Positions 23,333-64,000 of a stretch of 64,000 nucleotides of DNA are shown piece by piece. The notes under the pieces are model-generated. The model saw only the letters and a list, made by a program, of their open reading frames with translations, was not told the DNA's origin and searched no databases. The translations under genes were made by a program, and so were the position numbers. Within the stretch, counting starts at the first letter, position 1, and every line of letters begins with the position of its first letter. Source of the DNA: Channallabes apus. Taxonomy: Eukaryota; Chordata; Actinopteri; Siluriformes; Clariidae. The DNA lies in contig CM060131.1 of assembly GCA_030522415.1 (NCBI GenBank), positions 5,040,203 to 5,104,202 of the forward strand, given 5' to 3'.

Positions 23333-23832
23333 TTATTTTTTACTTGGGTAGTCCTTTTCCTTTGATATTACCAGCGTTATTTGTAGATCTAGTGTAAACG
23401 TCGAGTGGGTTTGCCCATAAGCTATACTGCCTTGTATTTTGGAAGTCTCTTGAGGTTTCTTGTATTTGTCTTTACAGAGTGGGTACCCACTCCACATGCC
23501 ACACACTGTTGCTGAGGCTGCTTTTTTTCCTGGGTTCTCGGCAATCAATAGTTCTTGGGTTTGCAATAGATATTCCTTTCTTACAAACAACTGCTTTTCT
23601 AGACTTCTGTTGTATTATCACCATAGTCCATATGAGTCAATGATAACCATGCTGCAGGACTTGGGTTTATGGTGTCTAGTGACAGGCAAGGGTGGGTATT
23701 ATTAAGCTGTGTCTGACATGGACATCCGCTGCACCATGTGCTTGTATGACAGACTTGGATTCTGGCACTGAGCTGAATCTTGCCCATGCATTTAAACAGC
23801 TTGCTACTGTAGTCATAAATGCCCAGGTCCAC
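23333..23832 (-). pseudogene. unidentified coding-like relic
   Basis: Two minus-strand frames lie almost end to end (23832-23599 and 23590-23333). They have protein-like composition, clustered cysteines (CHTSTWCSGCPC) and an NTT glycosylation sequon. No start, stop or splice logic links them and I recognise no family. They could be a chance pair or an old retroelement remnant. Confidence 0.2.
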
Positions 23833-24104
23833 TGATGACTGACAAAAAAAGCAAGAAACCTAGAACGAAGTCCAAGTTGCTCTCTAGGTCAGTGCTGTGA
23901 AACTTCTGCCTTGGCACAAACAAGATCCATTTTAAAATATTTACGTTTATAACAATCTACTGTACTGATAAATACCAATATACCAGTAAATAATGTATTG
24001 GTGTCATTTGCATCAAACAAAAAAGATTTCATTTCAAGCTCTAAGAAATTAGCTACTGTACATGCACTATACAGTAGATTATATGGAAAGTGGAATGTTA
24101 ATAT

Positions 24105-24174
24105 AATATAATATAATATAATATAATATAATATAATATAATATAATATAATATAATATAATATAATATAATAG
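24105..24174. repeat. (ATAAT)n pentanucleotide microsatellite
   Basis: About 14 copies of a 5-base unit, which served as the target for the SINE at 24175. Confidence 0.95.
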
Positions 24175-24289
24175 ACCCTGTCCAGGGTGTACCCCGCCTA
24201 GTGCCCGAAGTCTCCTGGGATAGGCTCCAGGTCCCCCGCGACCCTGAACACAGGATTAAGCGGTATAGAAAATGAATGAATGAATGAAT
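24175..24289 (+). repeat. 5'-truncated SINE with perfect target duplication
   Basis: It starts at the same base of the SINE (ACCCTGTCCAGGGTG) as the copy at 17170. The 10-mer AATATAATAG repeats at 24165-24174 and 24290-24299 as the target duplication. Confidence 0.85.
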
Positions 24290-26293
24290 AATATAATAGT
24301 TATCCAGCTGCTGAGACTGTGCCATTTTATAGTCTTTCATTTCTCAACTTCCTATATACATGTGATCATTCATCCTTCTCATCATTTATATTGGATGACT
24401 ACAAAGATGCTATACAACAGTGCAACTGCACAAGCAAGGATATTAATTATCAGCAAGTCTCCATTTTCAACTTTGCTAGTTTTGGCAGTGTTTAATGAGG
24501 GCTCTGGTTCTGCGCCTGCCAGCTTGGATGCACCTATGGCACGAATCAAATGTGATATCCACCATAGAGGTGGCTGTAGCAGGCATGGATGTTGCAATAT
24601 GTCCTATAGAATCAATGCACTGGACAGTTTTCTTTGTCACAGTGCAAGATATTTGTCTGTTTGGAACTTGGGCAGGCCCAGGGTGGTAGTCAAATGTGGG
24701 TTACTCAACCGCATTACGAGTCCAGGCATGTTGACATGTCCCTAGTGAGGGTGTACATTGTTACATGTTGCATTATTGTGTTATATGCACTGACACTAGA
24801 TCTTACTGTACTTCCACTGCTTTTTACATCTGAACCTCCAATCTGCAGATATTGATTGCAGACACCTCTCTTGCATAGGGGATGTAAGGAACCTGTTCAA
24901 GATATAAGCCAGTCTGGTTGGTTTATATACTGTATGTACATAATCAGTTTTGGTTTGCACAATCCTCCCTGCCTGCTGTTGAAAACTGACCAGTGGACGA
25001 GGTCTTGGAAGCGTAAGTTCACATTACAAGCGACATAGCTTAATTCTGATTTTTGTCCTCTTAAACGGCATGTATGCGCACACTGATATGTCTAGCAAAA
25101 AAAAAATATACTTTGGGATTTTGCTCGGGAGGATGGCACTGCTATGAAATCCTCATGCTGCCGGTGCTGGCTGGCATCAGTGAGTGCCCCATGCATGCAC
25201 AGAGCTTACATGACTGCGTATCGGATATGTATCTGATTTAGAACCACAACAAAAGTAACTGAAAAACATCAATTTTGGGTATTCAGACAACTCAGAAAAA
25301 TCAGATCTGTGGCACATTAGAATAAAAGATCAGAATTGAGTCACTTCATGCTGAGAATGTAAATATAGCACATGGTCCTGGTGCCAAAGCAGCCTTTTAC
25401 CTGGAGAACATAGCAAAGCGTTTGATTGGCCCTTATCTTCTGTGCTGAGATGGCACTAAAACAGCAAAAAATCTTGAAGAGTTCATAACTAAAGTGAAGA
25501 GGTAAGACACTCATACTGTAAATTTTATCATGCTCATTGGATGCCAACTACACAAAACCAGTGGAACCTGATGGCAGCTTTAGTGTTGCCAGCAATTTGG
25601 GGACTTACACACCATTATTCAGGCTGTTCGGGGACAGGTGTGGGCCTGTGGAAATCTTATGCCCTGATAAACAATAGATGATGCTTTTTCAAAGTTTGCA
25701 TTTCAAAGATAAGCATCCTAATTTAACGTCCTGCCTTTAAGCCTTTTGCTAGTGATATTCAAACAGCCTTATCTTCCCTGATAGCCACTAACAATCTTTG
25801 AAGCTTGTGGACCCTCAATACATCAGCTACCTATTGATGTCAGGAGCAGCACTTCCTTTTAATAAAAGCTGACAATCCACAGTGACAGCAGTACAGAGTA
25901 ACCATTAGCACACATGATGATGTGGCTGCAGCAAATGGGAATGAGGGAAGATGGAGCAGTTTTTCCCCTCAAATTGTGAAACATTATCTGTATTTTATTA
26001 ATTCCTGAGTGAGTCAATAATAATTGATGGGATGCTATCAGTTCAATATATTCCATCTGTGTAAAATAGAACAGTGACAATGTTTTTTGCTGCTCTCTTT
26101 GAGTACATCAAACATTTTTAGCACCAGTTTTTTGTTGAAGTGCATTTTAATGGCTGGCCAGAACACAGACTGGGCATGACTGGAAAAATACCCACTTTTT
26201 AAATTTTATATCACTAAACAGATGAAAATTGTGGATGTAATCATAATAATACTCTTATATCCATACACAATGGATCTGTTGCTATTATGAAAC

Positions 26294-27261
26294 TGGACAT
26301 GAGTTGTTCTAGAATTTAGAGTACTTAGTAAAGTGGTAAAAAAAGGACAATAACAATGTTATTTTTTAATAGAACCAATAATGGTGAGTTAGTCAATTCC
26401 TTAATTGTAAAATATCTGCTTAAACATTACTCAACTGTGTCAACGATGTTACAAACAGAACTTCACACGGCAACCCGAAATTATTTGTCCCAAAGTGACC
26501 AGCATCAAATGATGTCATTTTGTTTGGCATAAATTTTGATCACTGTTGTGCTGTGACAATATCAGCTTCTCCAAATATATTCCCTTCCTTATAGAATCAG
26601 CATCCAAACGATCCAATATGCTCTTGTAATCAATTTAAAACATCTGGTTTTGTAAAGCATGTTGATGAGGGAAAAAGTGAAAGTCAACCCATATGAATAA
26701 TGTGTGATGTGACACATTGATAGACTGGTAACAAAATAATGTAGAAATGATGACTGATTATGTACACTACTGGGTAACATAGTTGACAGGTAAGATTGAC
26801 CCATGTCTTTCACCCATAAAATCTTGTTAGGGCTTGTCTGGTTGACTACGTCTCATTTTCATGAACAGTTTAACGTCAGATTTAAAGTAATTGAATTTAA
26901 ATCATGAATTATCTGTTAATCATAACAGTGTACAGTACATAATATAGTTGACAGTCTATTAATATGCTCAATGACAATGCACTATTAGAGAAGACTTATA
27001 ACAATGCTTTTAAAATGTATGTCACAGAGACGAATGACATCATTTGATGCTGGTCACTTGGCTTTGGGACAAATCATTTTGGGTTGCCATAGGTTAGGTA
27101 ACATAGCTGACACAGTTGTGAATGTTTAAGATTTGCACCTAGCAGATATTTTGCAATGAAGAAATTTACTAACTAACCACTATTGGTTCTATTAAAAAAG
27201 AAAATTGTTATTGTCCTTTTTTCCTCATATGTACTCTAAATTATAGAACAACTCATGTCCA
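26294..27261. mobile_element. 968-bp element with ~230-bp imperfect inverted repeats
   Basis: The left arm (26294 to about 26520) and right arm (about 27028 to 27261) are inverted copies that share many blocks. They start GGACATGAGTTGTTCT and include ATTTGTCCCAAAG and ACCAGCATCAAATGATGTCAT. Internal gaps and substitutions show it is older than the foldback element at 15864. No transposase or clear target duplication was found. Confidence 0.7.
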
Positions 27262-27738
27262 ATCTTGAGTTACAGAATGGAGTTAATAACTTAGTTGAGA
27301 AAACTTTGTGGACATTAATAAATCTATGTATTTAATTTATTTAAATTTGACATTTTAGTGTTTCGATTTTGAAATGAATATAAAATAGTTGTTTTTATTG
27401 ATTATTTTGAAACCAATACACAAAGAAATTGTGATTCACACATGGCAAAAATGTTAAATTTAGCAACCTTACGACAAGTTTCAAGCTAAGAGAAGCATCC
27501 AATGGACATTACTGTTGTGAGATAACATGCTTTACCTAGAAATTGTTAAAATATAATATTTTTTGAAGAAAATATTCAGAATAAATATACTTTTCATCAG
27601 CAGATGTGGAATGAACTTCTTTCTTCGCTCACCTTTTATTCCTGTCACAAATAATAATAATTAAAAAAACTTAAACGTAAATACAAAAATATGCAAGTTT
27701 AAAGAAAAAATGGATGGGATTTGTTTCTCATTTCTTTG

Positions 27739-27862
<124 letters not shown>

Positions 27863-28322
27863 AAGTGAGTTCTCATATATAGTTCTGTGTGGCATATCCA
27901 GACACTCAACTTGGACAGTGTACCCTGGAATATAACTGCCCTCACCATCTCAACATGTTCAATACAAGGCTTTATGGTAAATACTTTTATAATATTAATT
28001 ATCACTTGTTGAAAAATCTCAACATGCATTCTCATATGTACAAGGTAGAATTCAGGTGATGACGCAGTTCCTCCTAGAGGATCACAGAACCACAGTCATA
28101 CACATAACTAGAGATTTTTTGAAAATTGTTGTTTTTCTAATTTTTTTATGGTAATCAGTGATTTTGACAAACCTGCCTAAAATAATAGTATTATAAAATA
28201 TAGTAGCAATAGTAGTATTAATGTTGTTTATAAATACTGAAATTAAATTATTTTCAAATGTAGTCTGTCATATGATATTGTATATCAGATTTTGAAAGAG
28301 TCTAAAGAGGCACAAAGCAAAA

Positions 28323-28342
28323 TGTGTGTGTGTGTGTGTGTG
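28323..28342. repeat. (TG)n short tract
   Basis: About ten TG units followed by a G-rich purine stretch. Confidence 0.9.
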
Positions 28343-28434
28343 AGGGGGAGGGGGGTTATGATTACTGGGGGATGGGAGTTGGGGTATTTCAGACTTGGGG
28401 GAAGGGAATGTTCTCTAATATCCCATAACAATGA

Positions 28435-28538
<104 letters not shown>

Positions 28539-28798
28539 CAGTTTTTGAGACATGACAACAACCATGTGTGTCTCTCCAATATACAGTACTGCCACAAAGT
28601 TGAAAGCACACAATTGTCTAGAAAGTATTCGCATGATGTAGCATTAAGATTCCTGTTTACTGAAACTAAGTAGATAACATCAGTTAGAATAATAAAATAT
28701 TATATAGAATAGTTAATTAATTACAGCTGTGGGCTGTCCTGTGTGTGATTCTGCTATTTTGTGTATTCCATATAGGTTTTTTGGGGGAAACTGGCACA

Positions 28799-57801
<29,003 letters not shown>

Positions 57802-58049
57802 GTACTGTGTGGTTTAAAAGTGGTTAAAAGTGCAACATGCGCATAGTAGCAATCAGTCCTGTTCACATCAGGTTATAAATCCAACTAAATTCACAATGTC
57901 CATTCACAATGAAGCAAACTGCATAAATGCACAAGGTACTTTATATGCAGCAGCACTATTGCTTCACAGCGGACCAATGTGCAAACTGTGTGAAGACAAA
58001 GCACCTGTACAGTAGACTACATTGCCGTTCAGCTCGTTAGAGACTTGAG

Positions 58050-58624
58050 CATTGGTGTCAAAAGTATTCACATTCATTACTTGAGTAGAAGTATAGATAC
58101 TAGGGTTCAAAAATACTTCTTTAGAAGTTGAAGTATCAACCCAAGCTTTTTACTTAAGTAAAAGTTTAAAAGTACTGGATTCAAAACTACTTAAAGTATA
58201 AAAGTAAAAGTACCGTTAGGGGCGACAAAAGCTTTAAGGTCTCGCTTTCCGATCATGCAACGGGTGGGGGGGGGGGGGGGGGGGTTGGGCGGGGGAGGGG
58301 ATGGCGTTGTGCGCGTTCTGATCATGTGACGAGTGGGGGGGGGGCGTTGTGCGCGTTCTAATCATGTGACGGGGGGGGGGGGGGTGAGTTGAGCGCGTTC
58401 TTATCAAGCGACCGGGGGGGGTTGCGCGTTCTGATCATAAAAATAGAGTAATGAGGCTGTTTTTAAAAAGTAAGGAGTAGAAAGTACAGATAATTGCTTA
58501 AAAATGTAAGGAGTAGAAGTAAAAAGTCGGCTGAAAAATAATTACTCCAGTAAAGTATAGATACCCAAAATTTCTACTTAAGTAAGGTAACGAAGTATTT
58601 GTACTTCGTTACTTGACACCTCTG
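58050..58624. mobile_element. hAT miniature element, copy 2, 8-bp target duplication
   Basis: Same family and orientation as 34344-34927. The ends are CATTGGTGTCAA and TTGACACCTCTG, flanked by GACTTGAG (58042-58049, 58625-58632). The G-rich core (58260-58430) has longer G runs than copy 1, so unit number and run length differ. Confidence 0.92.
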
Positions 58625-59602
58625 GACTTGAGCTATATCCCTACACCTCAAAGAAGGCATGCATCTGGGCAAGAAATACTACAATTGTTTGCTGTTTATT
58701 GTGATAATTTGAAATGTTCTGATTTGGAATCTGTAATCTACCTTTAGAATAATTGAATGGATTCATGCACTGCTGCAACTGTCCTCTTTCTGTTTCATGT
58801 CTCTCTTAGCTTAGCATCTGAGCTCACTATTACTAATATGGTCACTCAGTCACTGATCTCCATTTTTCAAATAAAATACGCTCCAAACTCTGTAACAATA
58901 TGCTCATTAACTAATCCATCACTGCATTTCGGATCTTGTCATCAGCAGCATTTTTATAATTTGTGTTGCTTGTAACGCACCATGTTTGGAGTCTTGTCCA
59001 CAATATTTTCCCTTGCCATTGTTCTCCTGTTCCACACATCATAATGTGCAGCTACACATTTAATCTAGTAAGTCATTTTCCTTTTCAAGATCAGAGTACA
59101 TGTGTAGTACAGTACAGATTCAAGCCCTCTAGTGGCTGTATGGATGGCATTTTTAACCCATTATCCTGTTAGTGAACAGGACAGTTCAGTTGTCCTTGAT
59201 ATCTCGCCCAATATATTAATATTTCCTAAGAATAAATTCCTTTTATAGAAATTATGTGATATATTCAAGGGTGTGGTTAATCCTCCAGCACTGCTCAGTG
59301 AATAAATCCTTCCCAACAGTGTTTGACAGGTGGTATTTCTGGTTAGTCACCTTGTGAACCAGTGTAAGCATATATTTAATAATCACTTATTTGCCTAAAT
59401 ATATATAAATGTCAAAACATACATACTGTATATACATGCACTGTCTAATATCCACCCAAATTTCTTGATGGTTTTGTACAGGGCCATGTTATGCTACTGT
59501 ATATAGAAACTGTGTAAATTGTTTTAACTCTTGCAGACTTCAGCTGTTCTTCAAGCAAATTCTTTTCAGTTCTTGTAGTATGTTGCTCATTTCAACTTTT
59601 AA

Positions 59603-59817
59603 CACTAGAAGCGCCGAGCACGGTCATTTTGACCGCAAGGGGGAAAAAAAAAACTTCACACTCGATCAAAATCCAGGACCTAAACTATTTGCTTTGGGTG
59701 AAAGCGCCATCAAGCGATCATTGTGTGTCAGCAACAGCTTCCCATTCAAAACAATCCCAGTCAAAACGACCGTGAACCGCGTTATAAGTAGGTCACACTG
59801 GCCCGGCGCTTCTAGTG
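59603..59817. mobile_element. 215-bp piggyBac-like miniature element
   Basis: The ends CACTAGAAGCGCCGAGC and GGCGCTTCTAGTG are inverted repeats, and TTAA lies at both borders (59599-59602, 59818-59821). TTAA targets and CACTAGAAG-type ends fit piggyBac. No coding capacity. Confidence 0.82.
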
Positions 59818-60007
59818 TTAAGCAAGTTGGTACCGATCTTAAAACTTGAAAACAAACAGCAGTAAACCATGTGATGACATAAACCAAGGCAACATTCCAG
59901 AAGTGTTTCAATGTCTACCAAGCACTTGAGTACGACTCAGGGTCTTCGACATATCTGGCTAAATAGAATGCATCCTTGCACATTTGCAATTCAGGCTCCT
60001 CACCACT

Positions 60008-60290
60008 GTAGTAAATCAAAGTCAAAGTGGCCTTTATTGTCTTTTCAACCATATACAGTAGTCCAGTACACAGTTTAACAAAACAACAGTACTCCAGGAC
60101 ATGGTGCTACATAAAACAACACAGACTTACATACGACTACACATAACTAAAAACAATTATACTAGGAACTCTGAAAGATATAAAGTGCATACTGTAAGTG
60201 CACAAGACAGTAACAGTGTGCAAGACAAGACAATCTGCACGACAATGGGTACACTTTAAAAAACAGTGCAGCATCAACCAGTACAGTAAG
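60008..60290. repeat. retroposon fragment of a common fish family
   Basis: AAAGTCAAAGTGGCCTTTATTGTC and ATGGTGCTACATAAAACAAC to GTGCAAGACAAGACAATC match a repeat common in fish introns. Confidence 0.45.
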
Positions 60291-60307
60291 TTCTGATGAA
60301 GTTCTGA

Positions 60308-60662
60308 TCACCTTGCACCTCCAGGATCTGGGTTCGATTCCTGGCCAGGCTCGATTCCCGTCTCTGCATGCATGGAGTTTGCATGTTCTCCCCGTGCTTG
60401 GTGGGTTTCCTCCGTGTACACTGGTTTCCTCCCACAGTCCAAAGACATGTAGGTTAGGCCAATTGGCATTCCCAAATTGGCCAGTGTGTGTGTAAAAGAG
60501 CATGTAAGTTTGTATGTGTGTGTGTGTGTGCATTGCGATGGATTGACACCCTGTCCAGGTGTACCCCCTCCTTGTGCCCTAGGCCTCCTGGGATAGGCTC
60601 CAGGTCAGCGTGATGCTGAATACAGGATAAAGCGGTATAGACGATGAGTGAGTGAGTGAGTG
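60308..60662 (+). repeat. tRNA-derived SINE, 5' end lost
   Basis: It begins within the tRNA-like head (CACCTTGCACCTCCAGG) and has the complete body and a (GAGT)n tail. It directly follows the retroposon fragment. Confidence 0.85.
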
Positions 60663-61479
60663 ATGAGTATAAACATGACATGCTGCTAGGCAGCTATAAT
60701 GCAGATCAATAAAGTACACTGTCATTTGTGTTTTAGCATCCAGTTCAAGAATGTGAAAAAAGAGAAACCACTGAGATCATCTCAGATTTTTCTGACATTA
60801 CCAGTCAACAGTTTCCCACACGAGACCTCAGCAGAGCTTGTGCATGATCTCTTTTGGTACCAAACTGCTTGTGAAAACTTTTTTGAAGCCACCTACAGTA
60901 AAAGTCTCTCCAAATTCTTTCACAACTATTTCGAGTTCTGGCTGGACTTTCAAGCCTTTCTAGCCACTTATTTTCAGGGTCTCTTGGAAACATTATAGAA
61001 TGGATTAGCCACTCGCGAGCCTCCATCCTTCGACACCTAGAGTCAAGTTATGACTTGGACCCAATAGTATAAGTTTTTCCAGGAGCAGCACTGGATGGGC
61101 AAGCACCTTGATCTGAGCCCTGAAACAGTCAACCCAAACCTGTCCTACTTTAACTTGACCAACATGCCAAAAGATTACCACTTTATGTCACTCATGGCTC
61201 CAGGAACATAATCCTGGTATTTATTTGTTGATCCTATCTATCATCGTTTTTGGGTCCCAATTCTCCAAGATCTCCCTAAAGTGTATCCGAGACCCCTTTC
61301 CCACAACCGAACCTGTTGACTCCTCAGTTTCCGGAGATTATTGGGATCTCAAGGAGAGTTCTTTAAGCAGAAGGATCAGATGTTGCCTCCTTATTGGTCA
61401 TTTGACTGTACCATTAACATATTAATTGGTATGGACCCACAGAGCTAATCTGAAAATGTCTTAGAAATTGCAGGCATGG

Positions 61480-62360
61480 AAACATCCTGGGAGTAGTGTA
61501 ACTGCGCAGATATCTGTTCAGGCAGAGCCACGGGCAGCATGGACCTTCTGTTGATACTAAGCCATGGTCAGGTAGACCAAGAAAAATTTCACCCATTATT
61601 GCCAGAAGAATTGTTTAAAATGCAAAGAAAAATCCACAAACAACTTGAGAAGAGAAATTGAGAGAAATTGTGTTGTTTCAAGAAGCACAACAAGGAGGTA
61701 GTTGAGTACAAATGACCTGCATGGTCGAGATGCCAGGCAAATGCCGTTATTGTACCCATGCCACAAAAAGGCCCGCTTGCAGTACACCAGACAGCATCTA
61801 AACAAGCCTCACAGCTAGTAGTCATTTGGAGTGATGTGACCAAAATTGAAATTTATGTTTGGAGAGAAGCCAACAAAACCTATGGTGAAAAGTACACCAT
61901 CCCCACTGTAAAGCATGGTGGTGGGTCTCTTATGGTTTGGGGATGTGTAAGTTCCAGTTTCACAGGAATGTTAGTCAGAAGTGATGGCAAGATGCATGCA
62001 GCATGTTATCAGAAAATACTGACCAACAATTTGCAAGAAGAATGGGCAGCTGTACCATCTGATCTCATGCACAATTATTACAAGTGACCTCATGCCATCA
62101 TTGATGCTAAAGGGGGAAATGCACAATTTTAATAACTAAAGGCATGCAAACTTTTAAAAAGGGGTTATGTTATGTTTTTTACTGTAGATTGTGCCATTCT
62201 GTTATGCCTTACACAAGAACCCTATAAGAGCCCTATAAGAAATAAAATACATCTGTTTTGCCTTCTCACTTATGTTTTCTTGAAAAAAATGGAACACCTC
62301 TTGCAAATTCTCCCAAGGTATTACTTTTGAGGTAACTTTTGAGCACAACTGTAAGTCTGC
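61480..62360 (+). mobile_element. Tc1/mariner-like transposase relic
   Basis: Plus-strand scraps include YTIPTVKHGGGSLMVWGCVSS near 61890-61950 and YQKILTNNLQEEWAAVPSDL near 62010-62060. The 3' side ends TTTTGAGCACAACTG. Frames are broken and termini unclear. Confidence 0.65.
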
Positions 62361-63329
62361 TGCATTCACTGTGACTCTGCAGTGTGTGGAATGTTCTTTT
62401 ATTTAATTTTGGGTCTCGTGTAAAAGGCCAAGGAGAAACATCTTTGATTTTTTTGTTAAATATTTGCTTTGAAACCCAGTGGCTACTACTATTTCACTGA
62501 TTGGGATCAGATTTGGGAGACAATTCCATCAAAAAAATTGCCTCCAATTATCTCTCTAATTCCCACCATGATTCGCAGCATTGAATTTCTATTAGTACAG
62601 TGGAGCTAGTAAAGTTATGTTGCTTGAAACACTTCACCTTCACCAAGAAGGATGAGCGCATGCACAACCAGTTTTCCGACCTGAGACTTCATTGGGGCAA
62701 TCCTGTTATTCACTGGGAAAATTGGTGAGTATCCGTAGAGACGTCTGCAGCCTGTTGTACATAGGAACTTCTGTTCCCTGTTGGAATAGAAAAGAGCTAG
62801 CACCAGATCAAGAAGCTTGGTATTGGAGGCCATACTTTAGAGAAACTCGGCATGGCAAGGGTTCATCTCCAAATGTCCACTGAATGCTTGTCCCCAACTG
62901 ACATCCATCCTTTATCTTATATATGGCATGTGCATAAAATGACTTTATGCACACATTGACATTCTGGCCTAAACCCCACTGGGTTTGCAAATGTCATACC
63001 TTTCTCTCTTTTACTGCACATCATATTATTCATGCAATTTGTTTCAAGTCAGTTTGTCACACAATTTATTGCAGTCACAAGATAGCAAATAATCGCCATA
63101 AAATAATGGTGCCTATGTGGGTCGTAAGCTTTTTATCCAACTTTTAATTCACGGTTTTGATTTGTCATATAATTTAAATAGTAGCAAAAATGTGGGTTAA
63201 TTCAGTGTGCTCTCATACAAGTTTAAAGATCATGTAATTAAATAAACACCGTTTTTAGTCCCAAAGTGTTTAATTCTCTTCAATTTCTTCCATTCTTCCA
63301 TCCCTTTAAGAATCACTCCCATTGAGAGG

Positions 63330-63369
63330 AGAGTTTAGCATCACTGCATACGTCGTGTCCCCTCCCTCC

Positions 63370-63405
<36 letters not shown>

Positions 63406-63800
63406 TTCAAATACACATCATATGGCTCACTCTCTCCCCCTCCTTCTCCTTGCCTCTCTGTTTCTCTCCATCTGTTTTTACCTCACACTGTTCTCGGATG
63501 CTGCATCAGAGAAAAAACTGGGTCTTGGGGCTGAGCTCGCTATCATAGAAAATGGACTGAACAAAGAGAGTGAAAGATGATTAGAGGTGGAGAAGAAGGT
63601 AGAGAAGAAGAGGAGGCACACGAAGAAGGAAAAATAATCTCCATTCATATCGGAGCATCAATGTTGGAGCATAAATGGATCACAGGAGCATGTCTGAAAG
63701 AGAAGCGGAATATAAATAATTGTCTCAGATCCTCTACTCTACATCAGGCCTCTCCCACTTTTCCCTGACTGTTTTCTTCTCCGTAATCCGTCAGAAAGAT
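63330..63800 (+). promoter_or_regulatory. candidate internal promoter / alternative first exon region
   Basis: A (TC)n(AC)n tract (63366-63412) and a pyrimidine-rich stretch lead into a purine-rich transcript-like segment. An ATG at 63577 follows, with a short acidic frame MIRGGEEGREEEE. A GT splice-donor match lies at 63599. In mammals the short beta-IV isoform Sigma6 starts from an alternative first exon near repeat 10, the position of this intron. The link is inference only. Confidence 0.2.
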
Positions 63801-64000
63801 GACTGGATTCAGCCTCTAGATCTTCTTTTATCCCCCTTTTTCTCTACTCTCCTATGGATCCACATTCGTCTGTTTTTCACTGCTCACGCAGACAGTTGAC
63901 TTTAACTCTGTGCTACGTTTTCTGAGGGGTTTTGATATTGCATCCAACATCAGGTCTTCCTGGTGTGTGTGTGTGTATGTTTATACATTCTATTATTACA

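Larger units (their letters stand above)
57802..64000 (+). other. sptbn4 intron after coding exon 17 (partial), contents
   Basis: The intron extends past the window edge. It holds an hAT miniature element, a piggyBac-like miniature element, a retroposon fragment, a SINE and a Tc1 relic, listed separately. 58630-59590, 60750-61470 and 62360-63300 contain nothing I can assign. Confidence 0.5.

Noticed and set aside
28745..28798. Upstream in-frame ATG for sptbn4
   Set aside because: It lies before the splice acceptor at 28774-28775 in intron-like sequence; the ATG at 28799 is within the exon.
59580..59849. 89-codon frame on the plus strand
   Set aside because: It runs through the piggyBac-like miniature element and has no homology I recognise.

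Overview
The window reads as teleost fish genomic DNA. It holds two split vertebrate genes and a dense load of fish-type mobile elements: many Tc1/mariner relics, tRNA-derived SINEs with a (GAAT)n tail, hAT, Harbinger-like and piggyBac-like miniature elements, RTE and DIRS retroelements, and long CA, TA and ATT-type microsatellites. The abundance of Tc1 and the DANA/Mermaid-like SINE suggests an otophysan fish, possibly a catfish, but I cannot prove the species.

Layout. 1-780 is the 5' half of an RTE-type LINE. 2,664-11,890 (minus) is a complete five-exon biliverdin reductase B gene, blvrb; its exons sum to 624 bases, or 207 codons plus stop. Its promoter side carries an E-box and a consensus CRE. 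12,366-12,438 is an intact tRNA-Thr(TGT). 12.4-18.6 kb is gene-free and full of nested transposons, including a 776-bp element with two 300-bp inverted arms. 18.68-19.07 kb is a CpG-rich segment that looks like a promoter plus noncoding first exon.

28,799-57,801 (plus) is the 5' half of sptbn4 (beta-IV spectrin): 17 coding exons, 3,852 bases, 1,284 residues in one open frame. They cover both actin-binding CH domains and spectrin repeats 1 to about 10. The gene continues beyond the right edge. blvrb and sptbn4 are divergent neighbours, as BLVRB and SPTBN4 are on human 19q13.2, so this is conserved synteny. The two genes share no pathway: blvrb is a cytosolic NADPH-dependent flavin/biliverdin reductase, and sptbn4 is a scaffold of the axon initial segment and node of Ranvier. 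Their link is positional.

Most of what is unusual sits in introns. The main items are a self-contained 1.3-kb unit with its own TATA box, a 137-codon membrane-protein ORF and a (TTTGA)n tail; a nearly whole Tc1 element; a DIRS element that still shows its internal complementary region; two hAT miniature elements with perfect 8-bp target duplications and G-rich minisatellite cores; and two SINE copies cut at exactly the same base. All boundaries were read by eye. Family names for repeats are inferred from structure and memory of family features, not from a database search.
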